This document shows positions 1 to 6,952 of a stretch of 25,183 nucleotides of DNA, one piece after another (within the stretch, counting starts at the first letter, position 1; every line of letters begins with the position of its first letter). Under the pieces are notes generated by a model, which searched no databases, had not been told where the DNA came from, and was given only the letters and a program-made list of their open reading frames with translations. Made by a program: the position numbers and the translations under genes. Origin of the DNA: CAZCDS01 sp964497585 (GTDB lineage Bacteria; Desulfobacterota; Desulfomonilia; Desulfomonilales; Desulfomonilaceae); contig CAZCDS010000085.1 in assembly GCA_964497585.1 (NCBI GenBank), positions 1-25,183 on the forward strand. The letters run 5' to 3'.

Positions 1-90
1 ACGAGTTCTTCAATGGTGAGCAATATTCAGTACCTATCTGATCGCAACTTGGTATAACGTGTGGCGCAAATGCGGTTTCGGATTATAGCC

Positions 91-169
91 CGTCACCCCG
101 GCGAAAGCCGGGGTCCAGGAAGGCGGATACCCTTGAGCAGGCTGGATTCCGGCTTTCGCCGGAATGACG
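91..169. repeat. Dispersed palindromic element, copy 1
   Basis: The unit starts CGTCACCCCGGCGAAAGCCG, continues GGGTCCAG, has a variable middle, and ends GCTGGATTCCGG followed by CTTTCGCCGGAATGACG. The two ends are roughly inverse complements, so the element can fold into a long imperfect hairpin. The same ends recur at 469-564 and 5392-5463 with different middles. It carries no gene. Elements of this look are common between genes in several environmental Proteobacteria and Desulfobacterota (general recollection). Mobility and function are unknown. Confidence 0.8.
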
Positions 170-468
170 AGGATGAGTCCCTGCGGATGGTCAACATGCG
201 ACCGTATTTGGGAAACGGTGCACTAAGCCAAAGTTTGGCAACAAACAGCAGCATCGTCGATGCAGCCCTTCTTCCTCTTGTCGCTTCGTGACCCGGATGT
301 GTGACGTCCGGGCCACTCAGTGATTCAGGCGCACGGTCCTTGGGCCCGTGGAATGAAATCCCCCCTGTCGCTCCTTTCGTAAAGGGAGGTGCGCGCATAG
401 GCGCTATCTTAGGTCCCGTGGGGGGAAAACCCATCAAAACAAGATCTACGAAGTGGTGTCTCCTGCAC

Positions 469-564
469 CGTCACCCCGGCGAAAGCCGGGGTCCAGACTC
501 TTCAAGAAAGAACCGGATTCCCGCGCCTGCCCCGGACGCCGATCCGGGGTTCGCCGGAATGACG
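469..564. repeat. Dispersed palindromic element, copy 2
   Basis: It has the same left end as copy 1 (CGTCACCCCGGCGAAAGCCG then GGGTCCAG) and the same right end (CGCCGGAATGACG), in the same orientation. The middle is longer and GC-rich, with its own CCCCGGA and TCCGGGG arms. It lies 299 bases after copy 1. Confidence 0.8.
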
Positions 565-996
565 AACCGACAAAGCCGGGTACGAAGTCGTAGATTAGCG
601 CCTATGGGGGTGCGGGGGGATTTTGAAAGCGGCCGGTCCCGTGAGGACGCGGCCCGATCTCTTGATAGCTTTTCCGCGCACCGTTCCAGCGTGAGTCGGT
701 AAACTTTCCGGTAATAAAAGGGGAGGCCATTTTTTGTGGGAACGACCCTCCGGTTCCCTTTGCTTGCAAAAGAGTAATTCTTTTGCGAAGATGGGGCAAG
801 CGGGGTTCAGGTAAAACGGCGGGACGCCGGGAAGGGCGCAATTTAGGGGTGTTTCGACGATGATCCCCAAACCGCGCCATCGCCCTTTCACGCGGGCTAC
901 AGGGGTTGAATCTCCCTGGGGAGGCCACCAGAGGACACTGAAGAGGCGGGGACGCTGGTTCTATCCCGCTTCCCCGTTTGTTGGTTGCGGCAAAGG

Positions 997-1218
997 ATGA
1001 AAGAGAATTGGTTCCCGACAGGGTGGGATGAAGAGCGTGTGAAGAGGGTCCTCGCACACTACGAGGAACAGACCGAAGAGGAAGCGGTTGCAGAGGACGA
1101 AGTCGCGTTTGAAGATCGGGGCCAAACGGTCATGGAAGTGCCCACGGCTCTGGTACCAGCGATCCGCGAGCTGATTGCCAAGTATCAAGCAGAGTCAAGC
1201 CCGGTCAAACAGAGGTAG
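997..1218 (+). CDS. Small acidic conserved hypothetical protein
   Basis: The product is 73 aa if translation starts at the ATG at 997; a TTG at 985 would add four residues. AAAGG sits directly against the ATG, so neither start has an ideal ribosome site. It is very acidic in the middle (a run of E and D around residues 20-40) and ends in a basic segment rich in predicted helix. The layout (W-F-P-x-G-W-D near the start, then V-L-A-H-Y-E-E, then M-E-V-P ahead of a helical tail) resembles a short uncharacterised family that I recall from many bacteria, but I cannot name it. Its size and charge would suit an antitoxin, yet no toxin-like partner lies beside it. It ends 82 bases before the helicase gene and could be co-transcribed. 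No function is assigned. Confidence 0.6.
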   Translation: MKENWFPTGWDEERVKRVLAHYEEQTEEEAVAEDEVAFEDRGQTVMEVPTALVPAIRELIAKYQAESSPVKQR

Positions 1219-1300
1219 ATGTAAGGCGGTATCGCAGCATTCCTTCAATCCCCTTTCGTACGAATGAATTCGGGCCTCCGTGGCAAGAAATGGGGGAGTT

Positions 1301-3193
1301 ATGATTGAGATAGAAGAACCGAGTCTTTCATACAAGGAGCACCAGGGTCCGATCCTGCTGCTCGCAGGGCCGGGTACGGGGAAGACATGGCAGCTCGCAA
1401 TGAGGGTGAAATACCTCGTTATGGAGCGGGGAATCAACCCGGGTGAGATTGCAGTCATCACGTTCACCACCGAAGCGGCACGCAATATGAGGGAACGCCT
1501 TTCGAAAGAAGACATAGCGATACCGCCGGATAGTGTGCCGGGCCTCATATGTACCATGCACAGCCTCGGTAACTCCATCGTGGGCTCCTCACCTGAGTCG
1601 TTCGGGCTGCCAGAGGATTACGGCCTTATCCATGAGGAGCCTCCCAGGACCGTCCTCCTAGAGGACGCTGCCACGATTGCAGGATTCGAAAGAGAGTCTG
1701 GGGAGCTTGTGAACGAATGTCGAAAGCGGGGCATGTGCAAACCCGACGACGAGTCCAAGACATGCAAGATCTGCAAAGAGTATAAGATACTGCTGCGCAA
1801 GTGCGGCAAAGTGGACTACGACGACCAAATACTCCTCGCCGCCGAAGCGCTGAGGACTTCACCAGATGTGTTGGCAGAATGGCAAGGACGGACACGTCAC
1901 CTGCTCGTAGACGAATATCAGGACATCAACGAGGCTCAGTGTGAGCTCATTCGGCTGCTTTCGGCAGCCCGTCCAGAGGGACTGTTCGTAGTCGGCGACG
2001 ATGATCAGAGTATCTACTCGTTTAGAGGAGGCAACCCGAAATACATTCGGGAGTTTGGGCGCTACTTCGGTGCTGGCTCAAAGCTTGGTCGCCTTTCAAG
2101 AAGTTGGCGTTGTCCTGAGCACATTCTCAGGGGTGCTCGTGCGGTAGTCGCTGAGCACTACCCTGAGACTGTCCGTAAACCGGATCCGACGTTTAGTGAC
2201 AAGATCACGGAAAACAACAAGATCGTCTTCTACGATGTGCCGTCACACTTGCATGAATCATGGATGATTGCGAAGATTGCTGAAGCAAAAATCAAGTCGT
2301 GCTCCGTAACCGTTATCATCCCTAACCGCAGGTATCTGCAGCCCATCAAGGCCGCCCTGAAGAAAAGGCGTCTAGATTTCACTTATAAGAGCGACGTTGA
2401 TCCGAAGGGGCTCGTACGATTCGCTGTCCTGGCCGATTGGGCAGAGAACCCAGACGAAAACATAGCCCTGCGCTATCTTCTGGACCTCGTGATTAATAAC
2501 CACGATTCCCTGACCAAGAAGGTCAAGGCCGACGACAACAAGCTTAAAACGAAGCGCATTGCCGCCTCGGAGTTGGTGGCTAGCTTTTGGAGCGACGTTT
2601 CGGAGGGGAATTCCCTGCATTCGGTTCTGTCCTACCGCTCCTCAACGGATGCCGACAATGAGTTCCTTTCGGCACTCCACGCATGTATCACGGAAGCACA
2701 GGGCCTGCTCGTCGAGGAAGGCTCCAAACGGGACGCGCTGGCGCCTTTCCTGAAGGCCTGCGGGCTGCTTGTGGCGCCGGCAAAAAACCCGAGCGGGCTC
2801 GTGGACGCTGTAAGAGAATGGCAAGCAGAACGCCTTTCCGGCCGGGTAAGCAGCTCCTATGCTCCGGTCAAGATCTACAATTTGCCTAGCTCGAAAGGGC
2901 TGGAAGGTGATATAGTCATGGTAATAGGTCTCTCGAAGGATCTTTTCCCTCGTCCCGACGAAGATGAGGCAGAGAGTAGCCGCCTCTTTTACGTTGCCAT
3001 GACTCGGGCAAAAAAAGAGCTTCACCTCTTCAGTGCCCGTAGCCGCCCGGCAAGCATTACGTTCCATCGCGCATCTTATCAACTGAAGCCCTCTCCCTTT
3101 ATCAATGCGATTCCTACTGAGCACATGGAGTCAAAGGTGATGTATCCGAGCAAACAAAAGCAGAAGAGTCCAAAACTTAGAAAAAGGCGATGA
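1301..3193 (+). CDS. UvrD/Rep-type superfamily 1 DNA helicase
   Basis: The 630-aa product is an ATP-driven 3'-5' DNA helicase by family. Visible motifs: Walker A AGPGTGKT (22-29), motif Ia with VITFTTEAA (52-60), Walker B DEYQD (204-208), motif III VVGDDDQSIYSFRGG (230-244), RSWRCPEHIL (267-276), motif V SSKGLEGDIV (530-539), and motif VI RLFYVAMTRAKKEL (561-574). The ATG at 1301 is preferred over a GTG at 1280 because GGGGGAG lies just upstream of it. Unusual is a cysteine cluster, C140, C146, C155, C158 and C168, just before the conserved VDYDDQILLA segment, which may bind zinc or an Fe-S cluster. At about 630 aa it is shorter than typical UvrD or PcrA (around 720-750). The C-terminus is lysine/arginine-rich. 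An Abi-alpha-like gene follows 147 bases downstream, hinting at a defence role rather than housekeeping repair. Confidence 0.93.
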   Translation: MIEIEEPSLSYKEHQGPILLLAGPGTGKTWQLAMRVKYLVMERGINPGEIAVITFTTEAARNMRERLSKEDIAIPPDSVPGLICTMHSLGNSIVGSSPESFGLPEDYGLIHEEPPRTVLLEDAATIAGFERESGELVNECRKRGMCKPDDESKTCKICKEYKILLRKCGKVDYDDQILLAAEALRTSPDVLAEWQGRTRHLLVDEYQDINEAQCELIRLLSAARPEGLFVVGDDDQSIYSFRGGNPKYIREFGRYFGAGSKLGRLSRSWRCPEHILRGARAVVAEHYPETVRKPDPTFSDKITENNKIVFYDVPSHLHESWMIAKIAEAKIKSCSVTVIIPNRRYLQPIKAALKKRRLDFTYKSDVDPKGLVRFAVLADWAENPDENIALRYLLDLVINNHDSLTKKVKADDNKLKTKRIAASELVASFWSDVSEGNSLHSVLSYRSSTDADNEFLSALHACITEAQGLLVEEGSKRDALAPFLKACGLLVAPAKNPSGLVDAVREWQAERLSGRVSSSYAPVKIYNLPSSKGLEGDIVMVIGLSKDLFPRPDEDEAESSRLFYVAMTRAKKELHLFSARSRPASITFHRASYQLKPSPFINAIPTEHMESKVMYPSKQKQKSPKLRKRR

Positions 3194-3340
3194 TCGGTAA
3201 CTGGTAGTCTTGAGACGCCTTGCTCGATTCTCGGGTCCGGGCGGGAATTGGCTGTGGTGGCACGAGAATTCGCCTCGAACGTTGATCAACTTGCACCATC
3301 AGTCAGTACCGGGATTCACCCAACAATTTTAGGAGTACTC

Positions 3341-4090
3341 ATGGAAGAAACAGTGTCGGCGGTCAAAGAAGTTGCCAAGACAACCGGGCTGGCCATAGGA
3401 ACCATTGATAGATTGGGTCGATTTTTTGCCAAAGTTATGGCTGAACCTATCGATGCCACCTGCGGAATGTTGGGTGATATACTGAAATACAAAAGATGGG
3501 AAAGGCAGATTAGGCTTGTCGAGAAAGCTGAGTCCCTAATGAAGGCAAAGAACTTGACGGACAAATCGGTCCCAATATCACCAAAACTGGCTCTGCCAAT
3601 ATTTCAAAATGCCTCGGTCGAGGATGATGATTTTCTGCACGATCTGTACGCGAGGCTTCTTGTTTCAGCGATCGATCCTTCGGTGAGGACGAGAAGAACG
3701 GCTTTTGCTGAAATCCTGCGCCAACTTGAATCATTGGATGTAAAAATCCTTCAGGCTATGTACACGATTTATGTAGAGAAGGAGGAGCGTTGGGAAGCAA
3801 GATTTGGTAAAAAGAAGAGGAATAGTGCACCTCGACCTCCCACAAGAATATCGATTAGCAAGAGAGAGTTACTGGACAATATACCTGCCAATGATTCTGA
3901 CTATTGGGAGGCTGTTGATAATCTTTTCCGCTTGGGGTTGGCGAGTTCCTATTTTGAAGAAGGCTCAATAGACTTTGATTCTGATGACTACTACCATTCA
4001 GAGGACGTTGTAACCTCACACGGTGGATACGATTCCTTGTGTATTACTGCTCTTGGGGTGGCTTTCGTTAGGGTCTGCAATTATTCGTAA
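3341..4090 (+). CDS. DUF4393 / Abi-alpha-like protein
   Basis: The ATG at 3341 is chosen because AGGAG lies five bases upstream; an in-frame TTG at 3248 lacks such a site. The product is 249 aa. An N-terminal segment (about 10-45) rich in glycine and hydrophobic residues is followed by a helical core (about 46-140), including a LVEKAES-type helix, a VPISPKLALPIFQNAS segment, an acidic EDDDFLHDLYARLL segment and AFAEILRQLESLD. This is the layout I know from DUF4393, also called Abi-alpha. Family members are linked to abortive infection; no biochemical activity is established that I can cite. The C-terminal 100 residues look like a winged-helix-like segment with an acidic patch (DFDSDDYY). The gene is visibly AT-richer than its surroundings, suggesting recent transfer. 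It probably works with, or was acquired alongside, the upstream helicase. Confidence 0.75.
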   Translation: MEETVSAVKEVAKTTGLAIGTIDRLGRFFAKVMAEPIDATCGMLGDILKYKRWERQIRLVEKAESLMKAKNLTDKSVPISPKLALPIFQNASVEDDDFLHDLYARLLVSAIDPSVRTRRTAFAEILRQLESLDVKILQAMYTIYVEKEERWEARFGKKKRNSAPRPPTRISISKRELLDNIPANDSDYWEAVDNLFRLGLASSYFEEGSIDFDSDDYYHSEDVVTSHGGYDSLCITALGVAFVRVCNYS

Positions 4091-4329
4091 CAGTCTTGCC
4101 AGGGATTGGTTCTAGCCGCGAACGGGAATTCAGAGATTCCAAGGCATAACATCTACTTCGCGGTGACGTACCGGATAGTCCCTCCTTCCAGCCCTTTGTG
4201 AGCAGTCTCCTTTAGTCCCTGATCCTAGGATGTCGGCCACAGCTTACGCAACGTTGATTATCCTCTGGTTCCCAGCTCCTGCCCGGTAGCGAGGAAACCT
4301 GGGCAAGGGGCGCATTCAGAATGCTGCGT

Positions 4330-5106
4330 CTACCCGCGCAGACTATCTGCGATCCCTAGGATAGCCTCCATTGCGGCGGCCGCGGGTTCTCGTATGATGA
4401 CATCCATGAGTTCGTCGTACGGGGTCTCGGTCAGATTGATGAGAATCAGTGCGGCCCCTGCCTTCTTGGCCAGAACGGGGAGCAATGCCGCGGGTTGCAC
4501 CACGAGCGAAGACCCGATCGTCAACAAGAGATCGCACGTTTGGGCATGATGGAATGCGCTCCGCAGAACATCTTCCGGCAAGGCTTGACCGAAGGTGATC
4601 GTGGCGGACTTGAGCGGCCCTCCGCACACCTCACAGTAGGGAACATCGATTCCGTCCCGTTCCATCCGTTCGACGATAACTTCTCGTTTCCATCTCCGCC
4701 CGCAGTTGAGGCAGCCGACTTCCCGCTGCGTGCCGTGGAGTTCCAAGACCTTCTCCGGTGACGTTCCGGCCTTTTGATGGAGTCCGTCCACGTTCTGTGT
4801 GATAACCGCTGAGATGACACCCCTTTTTTCCAGTTGGACAATAGCCTTGTGCGCGGCATTGGGACGGGCGCGTTCAATATCGGGGTAGGTGAGAATATCA
4901 TATTCCCAGTAAATCCTCCGATACTTCTCGTGGGCCAGGAAATTCCGGAAACTGAAATCATCAGGATCGTATCTCGACCAGATTCCGCCGGGAGAGCGGA
5001 AATCGGGTATGCCGGACTCCGTTGATACGCCCGCGCCTGTGAAGACCACGATCCTCCGTGCATTCTCGACGAGACGACCGGCTCGTCGAATCAGCTCCTG
5101 TTCCAC
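4330..5106 (-). CDS. Sir2-family NAD-dependent protein deacylase
   Basis: A 258-aa sirtuin that removes acyl groups from lysines using NAD+, giving nicotinamide and O-acyl-ADP-ribose. Motifs: GAGVSTESGIPDFRS (24-38) for NAD binding, TQNVDGLHQ (103-111), catalytic His in LHG (about 124), and a four-cysteine zinc site C132/C135 and C158/C161. Then come FGQALP and GSSLVVQPAALLP, which complete the Rossmann fold. The start is GTG at 5106, supported by AAAGGAGG six bases upstream. The length is normal for bacterial CobB/SrtN-type enzymes. It is transcribed towards the helicase/Abi-alpha pair and faces no partner gene. Sir2 domains also occur in phage-defence proteins, but those are usually fused or divergent; this one has the hallmarks of a housekeeping deacylase. 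Confidence 0.95.
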   Translation of the reverse strand: MEQELIRRAGRLVENARRIVVFTGAGVSTESGIPDFRSPGGIWSRYDPDDFSFRNFLAHEKYRRIYWEYDILTYPDIERARPNAAHKAIVQLEKRGVISAVITQNVDGLHQKAGTSPEKVLELHGTQREVGCLNCGRRWKREVIVERMERDGIDVPYCEVCGGPLKSATITFGQALPEDVLRSAFHHAQTCDLLLTIGSSLVVQPAALLPVLAKKAGAALILINLTETPYDELMDVIIREPAAAAMEAILGIADSLRG

Positions 5107-5391
5107 GGGTAGCCTCCTTTATGGCAGTTGCCAAAAGAGATGGCAGATTTCTTGTGGAAAGATTGCGGAGGGCTCTTTCTTCGGCAAGAAACCGCCCTCC
5201 GCTCCTCCCACAAAGAACTCCATATTTTCGGCAAACCGCTCCGCTTTGCTTCGCTCGTTTGCTGGATCAAGTAGGCCCGTACTTGAAACATACGCCGCCG
5301 CCAATAAGAGAGAATTTTTGACAATCAGTATAGAATAATGCGTAGGCGAAATCCTTTGATAATTGACGCCCGGCACCAACGCTGTTCCCGT

Positions 5392-5463
5392 CGTCACCCC
5401 GGCGGAAGCCGGGGTCCAGTATCTTCTCAACAAGACTGGATTCCGGCGTGCGCCGGAATGACG
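5392..5463. repeat. Dispersed palindromic element, copy 3
   Basis: It begins CGTCACCCCGGCGGAAGCCG and GGGTCCAG, and ends GACTGGATTCCGG followed by CGTGCGCCGGAATGACG. It differs from copy 1 at only a few positions in the arms but has a different middle. It is the shortest of the three copies. Confidence 0.8.
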
Positions 5464-5617
5464 GGCGGGGAAGTCATCAGGATCTCTTATGTTAGCGCCC
5501 ATGCCCCGGACCCCCCAAAGAACTCTATAGCACCACAATGCCGCTTCGCATCATTGTTTCGAGAGGAGCAATTCGTCAACCCCCGCGTCGAACGCACGGG
5601 CTCGCACGCAATCTCTC

Positions 5618-5638
5618 GACGGCCGGAGGCCGGCCGTC
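5618..5638. repeat. Perfect 9-bp inverted repeat, 3-base loop
   Basis: GACGGCCGG and CCGGCCGTC flank AGG. The stem is very GC-rich and could form a tight hairpin in RNA from either strand. There is no T-run on either side, so it is not a classical terminator. No adjacent gene explains it. Confidence 0.6.
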
Positions 5639-5843
5639 TCAAGCCTTCCACAGCGGGCCTGACATGCTTCGGCACATTGCCCAAGCGGTTCTCACGAGCC
5701 AATCCACGTATGCAGTGGGAGCCGCAGCAAATACCTTTTCCTGCCATGACCTCTTTAGGGAAACTACAGCCGTATCGTATCCCCGCAACTCCTGCAGGGC
5801 GGGTACTCGGAACCCGGAATCCCAAGGCGATGCCGAGAGGAAA

Positions 5844-5880
5844 TTTCCTGTCCCCTCTATGCCTTTGTGCGTCTGTGGTC
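5844..5880. repeat. Possible copy of a widespread intergenic repeat
   Basis: The segment runs TTTCCTGTCCCCTCTATGCC then TTTGTGCGTCTGTGGTC. It resembles a short C/T/G-rich intergenic sequence, with repeated CTNTGTG-like steps, that I recall from many environmental genomes. It is seen only once here, so the call rests on recollection. Confidence 0.3.
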
Positions 5881-6052
5881 AGAACATCCTATCTTCTTCC
5901 TTTCCTGGTGGCTGGATGTTCCCCCGAGCGATATACCCCAAAGTACAGACAACTCGCAACTGTTGCAATGACACTCGAAAATTCTTGTGGTACAATCAGC
6001 CGGTCGGGACCGGGATGCGTCCTCGTCGCCCGCCATTACAGGAGGATTAGCG

Positions 6053-6277
6053 GTGAACCCAACCAATCGTTCGATCTTCGATCTGTCTCCATCGGAGAAG
6101 CTCCAGCTCGTCGAGGACCTCTGGGATGATCTTGCGGCCAGTCCCGAGAGTGTTCCGGTCCACGAGTGGCAGAAAGAGGAACTCGCTCGCAGAAAAGCCA
6201 ATCTCATGAAAAACCTCGCTTCCGGACTTACCTGGGAAGAAGTCCAACGAAGGGTTCGTCGTCCTTATGGCCGGTAA
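6053..6277 (+). CDS. Addiction-module antitoxin (TIGR02574-like)
   Basis: The product is 74 aa, starting at GTG 6053 with AGGAGG seven bases upstream. It opens with a segment carrying LSPSEKLQLVEDLWDDLA, followed by a VPVHEWQKEELARRKANL-type helix and a basic tail (TWEEVQRRVRRPYG). This is the layout of small antitoxins paired with RelE/ParE-type toxins: an N-terminal helical part and a C-terminus that wraps the toxin. The last 11 bases overlap the start of the ParE-like frame, the usual arrangement for such pairs. The antitoxin looks intact, while its toxin carries a stop codon. Confidence 0.85.
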   Translation: MNPTNRSIFDLSPSEKLQLVEDLWDDLAASPESVPVHEWQKEELARRKANLMKNLASGLTWEEVQRRVRRPYGR

Positions 6278-6566
6278 GGTGATCTTCGCAGCAGAGGCCG
6301 CGCGAGATCTCGCAGAAGCTTACGGCTGGTATGAGGATCGGCGGGCAGGACTCGGGGAAGAGTTTTTGAGTTGTGTGGAGGCTTGCGTCGAAGCCATTCG
6401 TCGTGCGCCCGACATCTATCCGACCGTGCACGAGAGCTAGCGTCGAGCATTGGTGCGACGCTTTCCGTATGGGATCTTCTACGAGTACGCGGAAGACACC
6501 GTGACGGTCTACGGGGTAATGCACACTTCACGCGATCCCAGGAAATGGCGTGAACGTCTTCCCTGA
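6267..6566 (+). pseudogene. ParE/RelE-type toxin interrupted by an amber codon
   Basis: Reading from the ATG at 6267 gives 57 codons: an AGKVIFAAEAARDLAEAY beginning, a WYEDRRAGLGEEFL helix, then AIRRAPDIYP. Codon 58 is TAG (6438-6440). The same frame then continues for 41 more codons with typical ParE sequence, RRALVRRFPYGIFYEY and VYGVMHTSRDPRKWRERL, ending at TGA 6566. Without the TAG the protein would be 99 aa, normal for the family. ParE-type toxins usually have a Tyr or similar residue just before RR-x-L, so TAC/TAT to TAG is the simplest history. The lost half contains the basic C-terminal strand region that family members need for toxicity. The toxin is probably dead, but a sequence error must be excluded. 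Confidence 0.85.
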
Positions 6567-6952
6567 ATTCACGTGTATGATACTTACTCGTTTTTGACAT
6601 CGCAGATGCGCTCTCCTTGCGCCTTTTGGTGTCTGATCGCGACCGCAACGTGCTTCCCGGCTGCGGGCAACATGTCCCAAAATATCATGATTGGCCGACC
6701 CCTTCAGCGTCGTTGGAGACAATCAGGGGACACCGCCTTCCATAGATTGAAGAACCTGTTACAGAACCCTGAATAGGATGACAATGGTGCCACGCAGAAA
6801 GTCGTTTCCGCGCAGACCGCCCCCGACATCACGGAATGAAGACACGGACCTGGCCTTCGTCCAAAACCGTGGCGCCCCTCCGAAAGATCAATTCGTACGG
6901 GCGATGTACTGGTCTCACGGACGAATCACTGCCGTTCACTATAGCAGCGACT
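6567..6952. other. Non-coding stretch between parE remnant and AOR gene
   Basis: In 386 bases I see no supported gene. Minus-strand sequence just after the AOR stop is open in another frame (ending at 6829) and contains VNG followed later by LDEGQVRVF, faintly like a MoaD/ThiS tail, but the spacing is wrong and the glycine pair at the end is absent. No clear terminator is visible. Confidence 0.5.

Larger units (their letters stand above)
1..996. other. Gene-poor stretch with palindromic repeats
   Basis: I see no convincing gene here. Open frames on both strands have no family resemblance, and several run through the palindromic repeats, which create spurious reading frames. The stretch holds two copies of the CCGGCGAAAGCCGG-type element (separate entries). 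A third, weaker hairpin lies around 378-396, where CTCCTTT faces AAAGGGAG across a CGT loop. Bases 1-57 are open in one frame and could be the tail of a gene to the left, but nothing identifies it. Confidence 0.6.
5107..6052. other. Non-coding stretch between sir2 and the toxin-antitoxin pair
   Basis: No real gene was seen in 946 bases. The longest open frame (5338-6129, plus strand) reads through a palindromic repeat and overlaps the start of the antitoxin gene, and its sequence has no family character. The stretch holds repeat copy 3 (5392-5463), a perfect hairpin at 5618-5638, and a segment at 5844-5880 resembling a widespread intergenic repeat. Confidence 0.6.

Noticed and set aside
4330..5106. 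Sir2 protein as a third member of the helicase/Abi-alpha defence unit
   Set aside because: It is convergent with the pair, has its own strong ribosome site and carries complete CobB/SrtN-type deacylase motifs without any fused defence domain.
5338..6129. 263-codon open frame on the plus strand
   Set aside because: It reads through a palindromic repeat and a short dispersed-type repeat, overlaps the antitoxin gene in another frame, and has no domain character.
6438..6440. TAG in the ParE frame as pyrrolysine
   Set aside because: The position normally holds an ordinary residue such as Tyr, the family has no known pyrrolysine, and no pyl gene is visible here.
6829..6952. Possible MoaD/ThiS-like sulfur-carrier tail just after the AOR gene, which would make sense in a tungstopterin operon
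   Set aside because: VNG and LDEGQVRVF are present, but the gap between them is about twice the usual length, the terminal Gly-Gly is absent, and no start or ribosome site lies at the right place.
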